Below, piece by piece: positions 17,662 to 25,538 of a stretch of 44,216 nucleotides of DNA (position 1 is the stretch's first letter; the number at the start of each line of letters is the position of its first letter). Source of the stretch: Candidatus Neomicrothrix sp. (lineage in GTDB: Bacteria; Actinomycetota; Acidimicrobiia; Acidimicrobiales; Aldehydirespiratoraceae); contig JAFMKU010000014.1 of the NCBI GenBank assembly GCA_017852795.1, forward strand, positions 1 through 44,216. The letters run 5' to 3'. A program made the translations under genes and the position numbers. The notes under the pieces are model-generated. The model did no database searches. It had not been told where the DNA came from and worked only from the letters and a program-made list of their open reading frames with translations.

Positions 17662-17670
17662 GAGAGGTCG

Positions 17671-18315
17671 ATGGTCCGACGATCTAGCCCTCCTGCTCCG
17701 ACAACGGTGATCTTCGTCCGACATGGACAGACCCCGACGACCGGCGCCTCATTACCGGGACGCACCCCAGGACTGCACCTTGCCGAGGCGGGTCAAGCCC
17801 AGGCTGAGGCGGCTGCGGCTCGCATCGCTGAGCTTCCCGCGGTTGCCGCCGTGTACGCCTCGCCCATGGAACGCACCCGCGAAACCGCGGCGCCGATCGC
17901 CCGGGCCCGCAAACTTCGGGTGCGACAAGCCCCCGGCCTGAACGAATGCGACTTTGGTCAATGGACCGGACGCAAACTCGCCGATCTTCGCAAACTGGAT
18001 GCTTGGCAGACGGTTCAACGTCACCCCAGCGGGTTCCGCTTTCCTGGTGGCGAATCGTTTCGTGAGATGCAAACCCGAGCACTAACCGCAACCCGCGAAC
18101 TTGTCGCGGCGCATCCCGGCGAAACCATCGTGGCGGTCAGCCACGCTGACGTGATCAAAGCGATCGTGGCCGATGCCACCGGTACCCACCTCGACCTCTT
18201 TCAACGGATCGTGATTTCGCCGTGCTCGATTACCTGTGTCGTGTACACCACGGAAGGCCCGTTGGTCACCACGGTCAACTCCACGGCCGGCACGGCTAAT
18301 CCCGGTCTGGCATGA
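17671..18315 (+). CDS. Histidine phosphatase superfamily protein (MSMEG_4193-type phosphomutase)
   Basis: A 214-residue phosphoglycerate-mutase-fold protein. The catalytic RHG motif is FVRHGQTPTTGASLPGRTPG, the supporting motifs are YASPMERTRETA and NECDFGQWTGRKL, and the second catalytic His lies in VAVSHADVIKAIV. Sequence and position match the actinobacterial MSMEG_4193 family, which always stands with DUF3090 and SCO1664-type genes. ATGA overlap (18312-18315) couples it to the next gene. The true substrate is not known. Confidence 0.9.
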   Translation: MVRRSSPPAPTTVIFVRHGQTPTTGASLPGRTPGLHLAEAGQAQAEAAAARIAELPAVAAVYASPMERTRETAAPIARARKLRVRQAPGLNECDFGQWTGRKLADLRKLDAWQTVQRHPSGFRFPGGESFREMQTRALTATRELVAAHPGETIVAVSHADVIKAIVADATGTHLDLFQRIVISPCSITCVVYTTEGPLVTTVNSTAGTANPGLA

Positions 18316-18797
18316 CCGACTCGTATTCGTTTGATGACGTGGAGTTCTTCACGGTCGGCACCCTCGGTCCGCTCGGCGAACGAGTGTTTTATTTGCAGTG
18401 CCGAGGCGATGGAGAACTGCTTTCGTTGCGACTCGAAAAGCAGCAGGTTTCCGGTCTCGCCGACTATCTCGAACGGGTTCTCACCGACTTGCCCTTGATC
18501 CCCAGCGCCTCGGCCCCTGGCGACCTTTCGTTGCGCGAACCGGCGGTCGCAGCATGGACGGTTGGTGCCATGGGGGTCGCCTACCAGTCGTTTGACGAAC
18601 GCATCATCATCATTGCTGAGGAGTTGGTTGACGACGACCGGGAACCGGCCCAAGCCCGGTTTTCGCTGCGGCTTGATCAGGTCGCGGGGCTGATCGAACG
18701 TTCCCGGACCGTGGTCGAGTCGGGCCGACCACCCTGTGAGATTTGCGGGCGACCGCTCAGTCCCCGCTTCGGTGGCTGGTGCGCGTGCAGCAACTAG
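18312..18797 (+). CDS. DUF3090 family protein
   Basis: A 161-residue conserved actinobacterial protein of unknown function. Features: VEFFTVGTLGPLGERVFYLQ near the N-terminus, LRLEKQQVSGLADYLERVL, and a C-terminal zinc-ribbon-like CEICGRPLSPRFGGWCAC. It is translationally coupled to the phosphomutase by ATGA and followed after 28 bases by the SCO1664-type gene. The three-gene set is conserved across actinobacteria, which argues for a shared pathway, but no role can be read from the sequence. Confidence 0.9.
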   Translation: MTDSYSFDDVEFFTVGTLGPLGERVFYLQCRGDGELLSLRLEKQQVSGLADYLERVLTDLPLIPSASAPGDLSLREPAVAAWTVGAMGVAYQSFDERIIIIAEELVDDDREPAQARFSLRLDQVAGLIERSRTVVESGRPPCEICGRPLSPRFGGWCACSN

Positions 18798-18825
18798 CGC
18801 ACCGGGTGAGGCGCCGGAAACACTC

Positions 18826-19569
18826 ATGACCAACAACTCGCCGTTTCTGGACCGGCCGCCGATCCCCAACCGGGAAGCGCTGCTGCTCCTCGCCGAAGGA
18901 AGCGCCGAGTTGGTCGGCCGAATGCCGTATTCGAGCAACGCGACTTTTCTGGTCAACCTCAGCCACGACGAGCACGTTGCGCAAGCCATCTACAAGCCCG
19001 CAGCCGGAGAATCGCCGCTCTGGGATTTTCCCGACGGCCTGTACCGCCGTGAGGTCGCCGCCTACATCACCAGTGAGGCGCTGGGTTGGGATCTGGTCCC
19101 TCCGACCATTGCCCGCCACGACCTCGCCCACGGGGTTGGTTCGTTGCAGCTTTTCGTCCCGTCGATCTACGAAGAGCACTACTTCTCACTGCGCGAAGCG
19201 ACAACGGTATACGACCAGCAATTCCGGCAGATCTGCGCGTTTGATCTGGTCATCAACAACACCGACCGCAAATCCGGGCATTGCCTGCTGGGAACCGACG
19301 AACAGATTTGGGCCATTGACCACGGGGTGGCGTTTCATCAAGAGTTCAAGTTACGCACGGTGATCTGGGATTTCGCCGGAGAACCGCTTGACGAAGCCTG
19401 GCTGGAGGACCTTTGGCGCCTCCACGGTGAGCTCCCGGGCGAATTGGACGAGCTGCTCTCTCCGTTTGAGCGGGCCGCGATGACATCCCGGATTGCGGCG
19501 TTAGCCACGGCCGGCCGCTTTCCGGCCGATGACAGCGGTGGCCGGCGTTGGCCCTGGCCGCTGGTCTAA
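18826..19569 (+). CDS. SCO1664 family protein (PI3K/HipA-like kinase fold)
   Basis: A 247-residue protein with a kinase-like layout: an ATP-binding part with IYKPAAGESPLWDF, a catalytic loop DLVINNTDRKSGHCLL and a metal-binding WAIDHGVAFH. These are the motif positions of phosphatidylinositol-kinase-like and HipA-like folds. Third gene of the phosphomutase/DUF3090 trio. The ATG at 18826 (MTNNSPFLDR) is chosen; the frame continues upstream but overlaps DUF3090. The mycothiol ligase gene that often comes next in actinobacteria is absent here. Kinase activity is inference. Confidence 0.87.
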   Translation: MTNNSPFLDRPPIPNREALLLLAEGSAELVGRMPYSSNATFLVNLSHDEHVAQAIYKPAAGESPLWDFPDGLYRREVAAYITSEALGWDLVPPTIARHDLAHGVGSLQLFVPSIYEEHYFSLREATTVYDQQFRQICAFDLVINNTDRKSGHCLLGTDEQIWAIDHGVAFHQEFKLRTVIWDFAGEPLDEAWLEDLWRLHGELPGELDELLSPFERAAMTSRIAALATAGRFPADDSGGRRWPWPLV

Positions 19570-19681
19570 GGCCAGTCCGGCGTCTCTGCGAGCCTTTTCG
19601 GTCCGCTTAGACCCGAAAACTACGAAAAATGGGCGGATGTTTGGTCCTGCTCAAGAACCGAGAAAAAACTTGTGGCAAAAC

Positions 19682-19711
19682 CCGACATCGAAAAATTGGA
19701 TGTGCTATGTT
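19682..19711 (+). promoter_or_regulatory. Candidate extended -10 promoter inside the gene-free stretch
   Basis: CCGACA (19682-19687), 18 bases, then TATGTT (19706-19711), with a TGC just before it (19703-19705), the extended -10 pattern. Transcription would begin near 19718 and run to the terminator at 19880 without passing a credible gene. Confidence 0.35.
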
Positions 19712-19769
19712 GGGTAAATCGCATCGCCGCTACGGGTCTTCCCCGGGCGGCGATTTCTCGTTTTCCACC

Positions 19770-19833
19770 CCGGTTGGTCGCGCTCATGGTTGGTCGAGCT
19801 CCCGGTTGGTCGCGCTCCCGGTTGCCGGCCGGA
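19770..19833. repeat. 16-bp tandem repeat, three copies plus a decayed fourth
   Basis: Units at 19770-19785 and 19802-19817 are identical (CCGGTTGGTCGCGCTC). The unit at 19786-19801 differs at three positions, and 19818-19833 keeps only the first seven bases. The repeat is direct and without spacers, so it is not CRISPR-like. Confidence 0.85.
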
Positions 19834-19847
19834 GTCTCGCCGAACGA

Positions 19848-19880
19848 AAAAGCCCCCCGGTTGTTCACCGGAGGGCTTTT
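19848..19880. terminator. Bidirectional intrinsic terminator
   Basis: A 14-bp stem with one mismatch (AAAAGCCCCCCGGT against ACCGGAGGGCTTTT) and a five-base loop. It gives TTTT on the plus strand and TTTTT on the minus strand. It lies between the convergent SCO1664-type gene and etfA and can serve both. Confidence 0.9.
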
Positions 19881-19925
19881 CGTTACCTGAACGGTTGCTG
19901 GTCCCAAAGGACCACCAGAAACCAG

Positions 19926-20894
19926 TTAGCGAGACTTGAGCGCCTCAATCAACTTCGGCATGACCTTGTGGACGTCACCAACGATCCCGAGGTCTGCTAC
20001 TGCGAAGATCGGGGCCTCAGCGTCTTTGTTGATGGCAATGATGGTCTTTGAACCCTTCATGCCCACCAGATGCTGGGTCGCACCCGAAATACCGCAGGCG
20101 ATGTAGACGGCCGGTTTCACTACCTTGCCGGTCTGACCAACCTGGTAGCTGTAGGGAACCCAACCGGCGTCAACGATGGCCCGGCTTGCTCCGGGGGCGC
20201 CACCCACCAGTTTGGCCAGATCATCAACCATGGCGTACGACTCGGAGTCGCCGAGCCCACGGCCACCCGAAACCACAATCGCGGCTTCATCGAGCTTGGG
20301 TCCGTCCGATTCTTCGACGTGACTGTTGAGGATTCGAGCGCCGCCGGTTGTTCCGAGGTCGGGGACGTCAAGGTCTTCGACGTCGGCTTCGGCGCCACCG
20401 ACTGCTTCGGCCACGAACGACTTGGGGCGAACCAGGAAGATGCCGGAGGTACCGGAAGTGTTCTTGGTCTTGACGTCGGTGGTTCCACCAAAGACCGGCT
20501 CCAAACCGACCAGCGTGTCGCCGTCGACTTCAAGATCCACGACGTTGGTGATCACCGACTGGTTGAGCTTTACCGAAAGGCGCCCCGCCACGTCTCGGCC
20601 GTCCTGCGTGGTACCCAGAAGGAACGCATCCGGAGCGTCAAGGCCACCGGCGATCGCGGCGGCAACCGCCGAAGCGACCGAAACGCCCTGCATGGCCCCG
20701 TTGAGGTCACCGGTTGCGTACACGGTCTGCGCCCCATGATCGCCAAGCTCCTCGGCGTAGTCGTCGCCGTCACCAGCCATGAACACCTCTACGGTGTCGG
20801 CCAATTCGCGGGCCTTGGCCAGCATTTCCAACGTGATCGTGGCGACCGAGTCACCGTTGGTTTCGCCGAATACCCAAATCTTGTCGAGTCCCAT
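19926..20894 (-). CDS. etfA: Electron transfer flavoprotein alpha subunit
   Basis: Large subunit of the heterodimeric FAD protein that takes electrons from acyl-CoA dehydrogenases; 322 residues. The C-terminal FAD domain shows [39 protein letters not shown] and IAINKD, all diagnostic. It lies 11 bases after etfB, the usual order. The two-way terminator at 19848-19880 lies just beyond its stop. Confidence 0.97.
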   Translation of the reverse strand: MGLDKIWVFGETNGDSVATITLEMLAKARELADTVEVFMAGDGDDYAEELGDHGAQTVYATGDLNGAMQGVSVASAVAAAIAGGLDAPDAFLLGTTQDGRDVAGRLSVKLNQSVITNVVDLEVDGDTLVGLEPVFGGTTDVKTKNTSGTSGIFLVRPKSFVAEAVGGAEADVEDLDVPDLGTTGGARILNSHVEESDGPKLDEAAIVVSGGRGLGDSESYAMVDDLAKLVGGAPGASRAIVDAGWVPYSYQVGQTGKVVKPAVYIACGISGATQHLVGMKGSKTIIAINKDAEAPIFAVADLGIVGDVHKVMPKLIEALKSR

Positions 20895-20905
20895 CAGCTT
20901 CCTCC

Positions 20906-21685
20906 CTACAGAACCTTCAGATCGTCGAGGAACGCCACGATTCGTTCGTGGGCATCTCCCTCGTCTTCGATGACTTCACCGGCTTCGCGTTCAGCTGCCG
21001 CGGTGATCGAAACAATTTCCTGACCCGCACCGGCCCATCCGACCTGGCTGGCGTCAAGGCCAACCCCGGCCAGATCGAGTTCATCGACGGGCTTGCTCTT
21101 GGCGGCCATGATGCCTTTAAACGACGGATAGCGGGGTTCGACCACACCAGCGGTTACCGACACCAGCGCCGGCAGCGCACATTCGACCTCGTCGAAACCT
21201 GCTTCGGTCTGACGCTTTACCTTGGCCAGACCCGACTCCACCGTGACCGACTTGGCGAAGGTCACCGAGGCGAGCCCCAGCAGTTCGGCGATTTGTTCGG
21301 GAACGGTACCGGTGTAGCCGTCACTGGATTCGGTAGCGGCCAGCACCAGATCAGGCTCCTGCTTGGCGATCGCGGCGGCCAGCACCTTGGCGGTCGCCAA
21401 CGCGTCGGAGCCTTGCAGCGCGGGGTCGCTCACGACGGTGGCGCTGGCTGCGCCCATCGCCAACGCGGTCCGAAGACCGGCGACCTCATTGTTCGGGGCC
21501 ATCGACACCAGGTGAACTTCGCCTTCACCGGCAGCATCGACGAGCTGGAGAGCCATCTCAACCCCGTAGGCGTCCGAGTCGTCAAGGATGAGCTTCGAGT
21601 CCCGTTTGAGTGTCTTGGTCTCAGGGTCGAGCGCACCCGGATCGGCCGGGTCGGGGATCTGCTTTACACAAACAACAACCTTCAT
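20906..21685 (-). CDS. etfB: Electron transfer flavoprotein beta subunit
   Basis: Small ETF subunit that binds AMP; 259 residues from the ATG at 21685 (MKVVVCVKQIPDP). The open frame reaches 21739 with a TTG start, but the MKVVV start is where the family begins. ATESSDGYTGTVPEQIAELLG and the KRQTEAGFDEVECALPALVSV region are typical. No clear Shine-Dalgarno sequence precedes the ATG. It is divergent from the lipid kinase gene with about 100 bases between starts; ETF serves fatty acid oxidation, and a thioesterase and PLP enzymes nearby do not obviously belong to the same unit. Confidence 0.96.
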   Translation of the reverse strand: MKVVVCVKQIPDPADPGALDPETKTLKRDSKLILDDSDAYGVEMALQLVDAAGEGEVHLVSMAPNNEVAGLRTALAMGAASATVVSDPALQGSDALATAKVLAAAIAKQEPDLVLAATESSDGYTGTVPEQIAELLGLASVTFAKSVTVESGLAKVKRQTEAGFDEVECALPALVSVTAGVVEPRYPSFKGIMAAKSKPVDELDLAGVGLDASQVGWAGAGQEIVSITAAAEREAGEVIEDEGDAHERIVAFLDDLKVL

Positions 21686-21771
21686 AAGGTCGAAGTCTGC
21701 CAGTGTCGGCAACGTTTTGCGCGATTGGGCGAATGCCAAAGTTCGGAAAACTTTCGTCGCTTCTCCGCTGC

Positions 21772-21777
21772 TAGCGT
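21772..21777 (+). promoter_or_regulatory. -10 box for a leaderless lipid kinase transcript
   Basis: TAGCGT followed by six bases and the GTG start at 21784. No ribosome-binding site fits between them. Confidence 0.4.
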
Positions 21778-21783
21778 CTCAGC

Positions 21784-22707
21784 GTGCGGATCTTGTTCGT
21801 CGTGAACTCTGTCGCCTCATCGGTGACCGCCCGGCGCCGGGTCGTGATTCACAAAGCGCTTTCGGCCGACCACAACGTCACGCTGGCCGAAACCAGTCGC
21901 CGTGGCCACGCCACCCGTTTGGCCCAGTCGGCGGCCCGAGACGGTTTCGACTTGGTGGTGGTGCTCGGAGGTGACGGCACGCTCAACGAGGCAGCAAACG
22001 GGCTGGCGGGAAGCCAGACCGCGCTGGCGACGCTTCCGGGTGGTTCGACCAACGTGTTCGCCCGAATCTTGGGACTGCCCGACGACAGCGTGGACGCGGC
22101 CGGGGTGCTGCTGGAAGCGTTGGCGGCCGACAACGTGCAACGAATCGGTCTGGGGTCGGTCGAAGGCCGGTATTTCTTGTTTCACTGCGGGGTCGGGTTC
22201 GATGCCGCGGTCGTCGAGCAGGTCGAACGCCGAGGGCCTTGGAAACGCTGGGCTGGCCATCCCCTATTTCTGTATGCCGCGGTTGACACCTGGGCCCGAC
22301 GGCGAAACCTTCGGAGCGCACCCATGCGGGTGCTCGACGCTCAGGGCCGGACGACAACCAGCGGGTATTTCACGGTGGTGATGAACGCCGACCCGTACAC
22401 GTTCCTCGGTAACCGCAGCATCGAGCTCGTGCCTGGACTCCGACTCGACGAACCGCTCGCCGCGGTCACGCTCAACCGCATGAATCTGGCCACGCTCGGG
22501 CCGGTGGTGTCGTCTGCTTTGCTCCACCGACCGGTTGACTCCCGACGAAATCTCACCGTGCAACGCGACGTCCACAACCTCACCATCGAAAGCGACCCGC
22601 CCGTGCCCTATCAGGTGGACGGCGACTATCTGGGAACCAGCAAACGCCTCCGGTTCCGGTGGACTCCCAACCATCTGTCGCTTCTCGTGCCGCTGACCAG
22701 CAGCTAA
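21784..22707 (+). CDS. Diacylglycerol kinase-family lipid kinase (DagK/YegS type)
   Basis: A 307-residue member of the family that phosphorylates diacylglycerol or related lipids. Motifs are VVVLGGDGTLNEAANGL (GGDGT at residues 62-66), LPGGSTNVFARILGLP, and HCGVGFDAAVVEQVE; the C-terminal beta-sandwich ends VPYQVDGDYLG. GTG start. It ends in a CTAA tetramer shared with the convergent phosphodiesterase. Neighbouring lipid turnover genes (lipid kinase and glycerophosphodiesterase) may act in phospholipid recycling, which is inference. Confidence 0.92.
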   Translation: MRILFVVNSVASSVTARRRVVIHKALSADHNVTLAETSRRGHATRLAQSAARDGFDLVVVLGGDGTLNEAANGLAGSQTALATLPGGSTNVFARILGLPDDSVDAAGVLLEALAADNVQRIGLGSVEGRYFLFHCGVGFDAAVVEQVERRGPWKRWAGHPLFLYAAVDTWARRRNLRSAPMRVLDAQGRTTTSGYFTVVMNADPYTFLGNRSIELVPGLRLDEPLAAVTLNRMNLATLGPVVSSALLHRPVDSRRNLTVQRDVHNLTIESDPPVPYQVDGDYLGTSKRLRFRWTPNHLSLLVPLTSS

Positions 22708-23399
22708 CCCATCCGGTCAACCACCGTGCGGGCAACGTCGGGGGCATCGGTACAGATGCCGTCGACCCCCATCGAGGCCAGTTCAGCCATCCGTTCGGCG
22801 TCGTTGACCGTCCACACGTTGACCGCGAGTCCGGCCTGCCGAGCCCGGTCAACCAGCGTCTGACTCACCATCGGGTCGTAGGGGTGGATGGCGGCCATCT
22901 GATGCGCCACCGCTCGGTCAATTGCCGATACCGGATCACCGATGCTGAACAGGTAGGCCCGAGGCAGTTCCGGGTCCACCGCCGCCAACCGGTCGAGGGC
23001 ATCCATGTTGAACGACGAGACGATCACCCGGTCAACGCCGAGATAGGCCCGAGCCAGCCCCGCGACCGCGTCCGAGACCAGGTGGTCCGCGTCGTAGTCA
23101 GGGTCGCTGGGGAGGTTCTTGATCTCGATGTTGACCCCCATCCCGTGGCACTCTTCGAGCGCTTCGGCCAGGCTGGGAATGAACTCCGGCAATTCGTCAA
23201 TGGCGAGTTCGGCCAACAGTCGCCCATCATCAAGATGCGCATCGTGGTGCACCACAACCACCCCGTCTGCAGTCCGACGAGCGTCAAGTTCCACCCAGTC
23301 GGCGCCGAGTTCGCGCGCCAGCCGAAAGGCCGGCAGCGTGTTTTCTCTGGCAACGTTTCTCGCTCCGCGATGGGCGATGACGTTCGGATGAGAGGACAT
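22704..23399 (-). CDS. Glycerophosphodiester phosphodiesterase
   Basis: TIM-barrel enzyme that cleaves glycerophosphodiesters to glycerol-3-phosphate and an alcohol; 231 residues. Signature residues are IAHRGARNVARENTLPAF, WVELDARRTADGVVVVHHD and NIEIKN. The C-terminal VNVWTVNDAERMAELASMGVDGICTD is typical. No signal peptide, so cytoplasmic. ATG at 23399 preferred; an in-frame GTG at 23417 would add six residues. Its stop overlaps that of the lipid kinase by four bases. Confidence 0.94.
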   Translation of the reverse strand: MSSHPNVIAHRGARNVARENTLPAFRLARELGADWVELDARRTADGVVVVHHDAHLDDGRLLAELAIDELPEFIPSLAEALEECHGMGVNIEIKNLPSDPDYDADHLVSDAVAGLARAYLGVDRVIVSSFNMDALDRLAAVDPELPRAYLFSIGDPVSAIDRAVAHQMAAIHPYDPMVSQTLVDRARQAGLAVNVWTVNDAERMAELASMGVDGICTDAPDVARTVVDRMG

Positions 23400-23531
23400 A
23401 CCCCCAGTTTGCCCCACCAGCGGGCCTGCGACACGCCACCTTTGCCGATCTGTTCAACGATCTTTAACGATGTGGTAACCGATTTCCCCAAGCCACCGCG
23501 AATACCCGAAATAACCTATTGCGTATCCATC

Positions 23532-23559
23532 GGATAAGAACTAGAACAGGTTCTTATCC
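23532..23559. promoter_or_regulatory. Perfect 10-bp inverted repeat upstream of whiB
   Basis: GGATAAGAAC (23532-23541) and GTTCTTATCC (23550-23559) separated by eight bases. It lies 50-77 bases before the whiB start codon and downstream of a possible TAACCT -10 box near 23512, a position suited to a repressor operator or an mRNA leader hairpin. No T-run follows. Confidence 0.6.
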
Positions 23560-23560
23560 G

Positions 23561-23581
23561 GGCTGATCGACGTGATCAGCC
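23561..23581. promoter_or_regulatory. Second perfect inverted repeat upstream of whiB
   Basis: GGCTGATC (23561-23568) and GATCAGCC (23574-23581) with a five-base centre GACGT. It starts one base after the preceding inverted repeat ends, so the two form a compact tandem array before whiB. Confidence 0.6.
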
Positions 23582-23608
23582 TCGCCAAACGGCTCAATGG
23601 GGGAACCA

Positions 23609-23893
23609 ATGGCACTGACCGCAGACGCTTTCTACAACAATGCCGATTGGCGCAACGCCGCCCGTTGTCGTGACACCGATCCCGGGTTGTTCTTCCCGAT
23701 CGGCAGCACCGGTCTAGCCGTTGAGCAGATTGCTGCCGCCAAGGAAGTCTGCCTCGGATGCTCCTGCCGGGAGGCCTGTCTGGAGTTTGCCCTGAGTACC
23801 AATCAGGACACCGGCGTCTGGGGTGGCACCTCTGAAGATGAGCGTCGGGCCATCCGCCGCCAGCGCCGCCAGCAGCGACTCAGCATCCTCTGA
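23609..23893 (+). CDS. WhiB-family Fe-S transcription factor (WhiB1/WblE-like)
   Basis: A 94-residue WhiB protein, a small 4Fe-4S regulator found only in actinobacteria and their phages. Cluster cysteines are Cys20, Cys48, Cys51 and Cys57 (ARC, CLGC, ACLEF), with an extra Cys53. The GVWGGTSEDERR turn and a basic tail RRQRRQQR that binds DNA follow. The ATG at 23609 has GGGGG five bases upstream; an earlier ATG at 23597 does not. The convergent PdtaS-type kinase next door reproduces the whiB1-pdtaS neighbourhood of Mycobacterium, which supports the WhiB1 type. Confidence 0.93.
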   Translation: MALTADAFYNNADWRNAARCRDTDPGLFFPIGSTGLAVEQIAAAKEVCLGCSCREACLEFALSTNQDTGVWGGTSEDERRAIRRQRRQQRLSIL

Positions 23894-23940
23894 GCATTTG
23901 GAGCGGCGTGGTGCGGTTACGTTCCCGCTGAAGGCGAGCA

Positions 23941-25467
23941 CTAACCCACTGAGGTCGCTTCGCTGAGTCGACGCGGAACCCGAAACTCAACCACCGTTCC
24001 CAACGGCTCGCGGTCATGGGCCCGACCGATGGTCATCGTTCCGCCCAGGTCGGAGATGATGAACGTCCGCACGATCGTCAACCCCAAACCAACGTCGCGG
24101 TCAAGCGAGAACCCTTCGGGTAGACCCGGACCGTTGTCGACGATCCGCACCCCCACTTCTCGAGGATCGGCCAACAGCGAAACGTCGACCTCAAGGTTTC
24201 GTCCCGCCTCACCATGATCAACCGCGTTCTGCACCACCTCAGCCAACGCCACCGCCAGCGGCATGGCGATCTGGCCTGCGAGCTCACCGATACTGCCCGT
24301 GATGCCGACCCGCAACGGCCGTTCCGGTGAATCAAAACCTTCTTCGACTAAGCGCAGAACCCGACGGGCCACCACATCGAAATCAACTTCGTCGGTGGCG
24401 TCGCTGGAGAGCGTTTCGTGCACGATGGCGATCGAACCGATGCGTCGAGCACTCTGCGCGACCGCCCGCTTGGCCTCTGCCGAATCCAACCGGCGCTGCT
24501 GGAGATGCAGGAGCGATTGAATGGTTTGCAGGTTGTTCTTCACCCGATGATGGATCTCGCGGATCGTCGCGTCTTTTGACACCAGCAACCGGTCCCGGCT
24601 GCGCAGCTCGCTGACGTCTCGAAGCAACACCAACACCCCGGTCGCGCGCCCACCGTTGAGCAGTGGATGGCAGCGAACCACGATCGAAACTTCGGCGCGT
24701 TCTACTTCAGCGATGGTGCTGAACCGGGTTTCGAGCGCTCGCCTCACCACCCCGTCGGCCAACCCGAAGGCATCAAGGCGCCGGCCGACAACTTCGGAAC
24801 GCACACCGAGCCGGTGCAGCGCCGACAACGCGTTGGGTGAAGCAAACTCAATTCTGCGTTCGCGATCCAACACCAGCACCCCGTCACCAACCCGAGGTTC
24901 ACGGAACTCACCGGACTGCTCGGCTCGTTCCAACGGAAACGAACCGTCTTCCACCATCTGGCAGAAACGACCGAAAAGATCCCGGTACTCCCGCTCGAGC
25001 TGTCCGAAGGTTCGAGTGAGACCCGCTTCGCCTTCGCGGGCCATCACCGCGATGATCTCGTCTCCACACCGCACCGGAACATGATCGGCGAGCAGGAACC
25101 GTGTCCCAATCGGGGCCTGAACCCCTTCCTCCACCGTGTCGTCCACCGCACCCGCCGGCGGCGGAAAGGCAATCGGCACTTCCAGCCGTTGCCCGTCAAG
25201 CAGGCAGCGACTCATCGCCGGCCGTTGTGACCGGAGCACCCGGGTACCGACCGGATCGTTGACGTGGAACGTGGCCGCGGTCGCGGGCCGCACATGGCCA
25301 ATCACCACGAATTCCTCAGCCGAGGCGTTGGTCGGTACATACAGCAGCAGGTCAGCGAACGCTAGGTCGCAGGGCAGCGACCAGGAGGCCACCAGCCGTT
25401 GTAGATGCGCCACCTGCGGTGACGTCAGCGTGGTCTCTGCAACCGCTAGATCCGCGAGCCTGGCCAA
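23941..25467 (-). CDS. pdtaS: PdtaS-type sensor histidine kinase (GAF-PAS-HisKA_2-HATPase)
   Basis: A 508-residue cytosolic kinase without membrane helices. Order: GAF-like N-terminal domain (about 1-150), PAS-like domain (about 190-285), HisKA_2 phosphoacceptor helix with EIHHRVKNNLQTIQSLL (His 306/307), and an ATPase domain with NAVDHGEAG (N box) and DNGPGLPEGF...VGLGLTIV. The partner in mycobacteria is the RNA-binding antiterminator PdtaR, which is not in this window. TTG start at 25467 with GGAGG six bases upstream. Convergent with whiB, 47 bases apart. Confidence 0.92.
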   Translation of the reverse strand: MARLADLAVAETTLTSPQVAHLQRLVASWSLPCDLAFADLLLYVPTNASAEEFVVIGHVRPATAATFHVNDPVGTRVLRSQRPAMSRCLLDGQRLEVPIAFPPPAGAVDDTVEEGVQAPIGTRFLLADHVPVRCGDEIIAVMAREGEAGLTRTFGQLEREYRDLFGRFCQMVEDGSFPLERAEQSGEFREPRVGDGVLVLDRERRIEFASPNALSALHRLGVRSEVVGRRLDAFGLADGVVRRALETRFSTIAEVERAEVSIVVRCHPLLNGGRATGVLVLLRDVSELRSRDRLLVSKDATIREIHHRVKNNLQTIQSLLHLQQRRLDSAEAKRAVAQSARRIGSIAIVHETLSSDATDEVDFDVVARRVLRLVEEGFDSPERPLRVGITGSIGELAGQIAMPLAVALAEVVQNAVDHGEAGRNLEVDVSLLADPREVGVRIVDNGPGLPEGFSLDRDVGLGLTIVRTFIISDLGGTMTIGRAHDREPLGTVVEFRVPRRLSEATSVG

Positions 25468-25497
25468 CGCCTACCTCCCTCGAACACGCTTCCTCGT

Positions 25498-25538
25498 CGG
25501 CCCGGTCAGGTGACCGGGCCGGTTCAGGTTCAGGTTCA
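25498..25538 (-). promoter_or_regulatory. Perfect 11-bp inverted repeat and GGTTCA triplet repeat upstream of pdtaS
   Basis: CGGCCCGGTCA (25498-25508) and TGACCGGGCCG (25511-25521) with two central bases, between the DUF3107 stop and the pdtaS TTG. Three direct copies of GGTTCA (25521-25538) adjoin it and include the DUF3107 stop codon. Without a T-run it is more likely an operator, attenuator or processing hairpin than a terminator. Confidence 0.6.

Larger units (their letters stand above)
19718..19880 (+). ncRNA. Candidate small RNA of about 160 bases
   Basis: Bounded by an extended -10 promoter candidate and a strong hairpin terminator. It contains three tandem copies of a 16-base unit that would present repeated GGTTGGTC segments. 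There is no credible coding sequence: an internal ATG at 19786 has no Shine-Dalgarno sequence. The alternative is that the hairpin only ends the two flanking convergent transcripts and the rest is filler. This is a hypothesis from layout alone. Confidence 0.3.
19570..19925. other. Gene-free stretch between two convergent genes
   Basis: 356 bases with no convincing gene. From left to right: an imperfect inverted repeat TTTTCGG...CCGAAAA (19595-19619), an AT-rich patch with a promoter candidate (19682-19711), three 16-bp tandem repeats (19770-19817) with a decayed fourth copy, and a strong two-way terminator (19848-19880). Short open frames exist but have no ribosome-binding site. Confidence 0.7.

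Noticed and set aside
19770-19833. Tandem repeats considered as a CRISPR array
   Set aside because: Units are 16 bases, directly joined without unique spacers, and no cas genes are nearby.
19672-19890. Short open frame in the gene-free stretch (72 codons, GTG start)
   Set aside because: No ribosome-binding site, it runs through tandem repeats and into the terminator hairpin, and the composition is not protein-like.
23561-23581. Second whiB palindrome considered as an intrinsic terminator
   Set aside because: The stem is short and is followed by CTCGCC rather than a T-run, and the downstream gene needs read-through.
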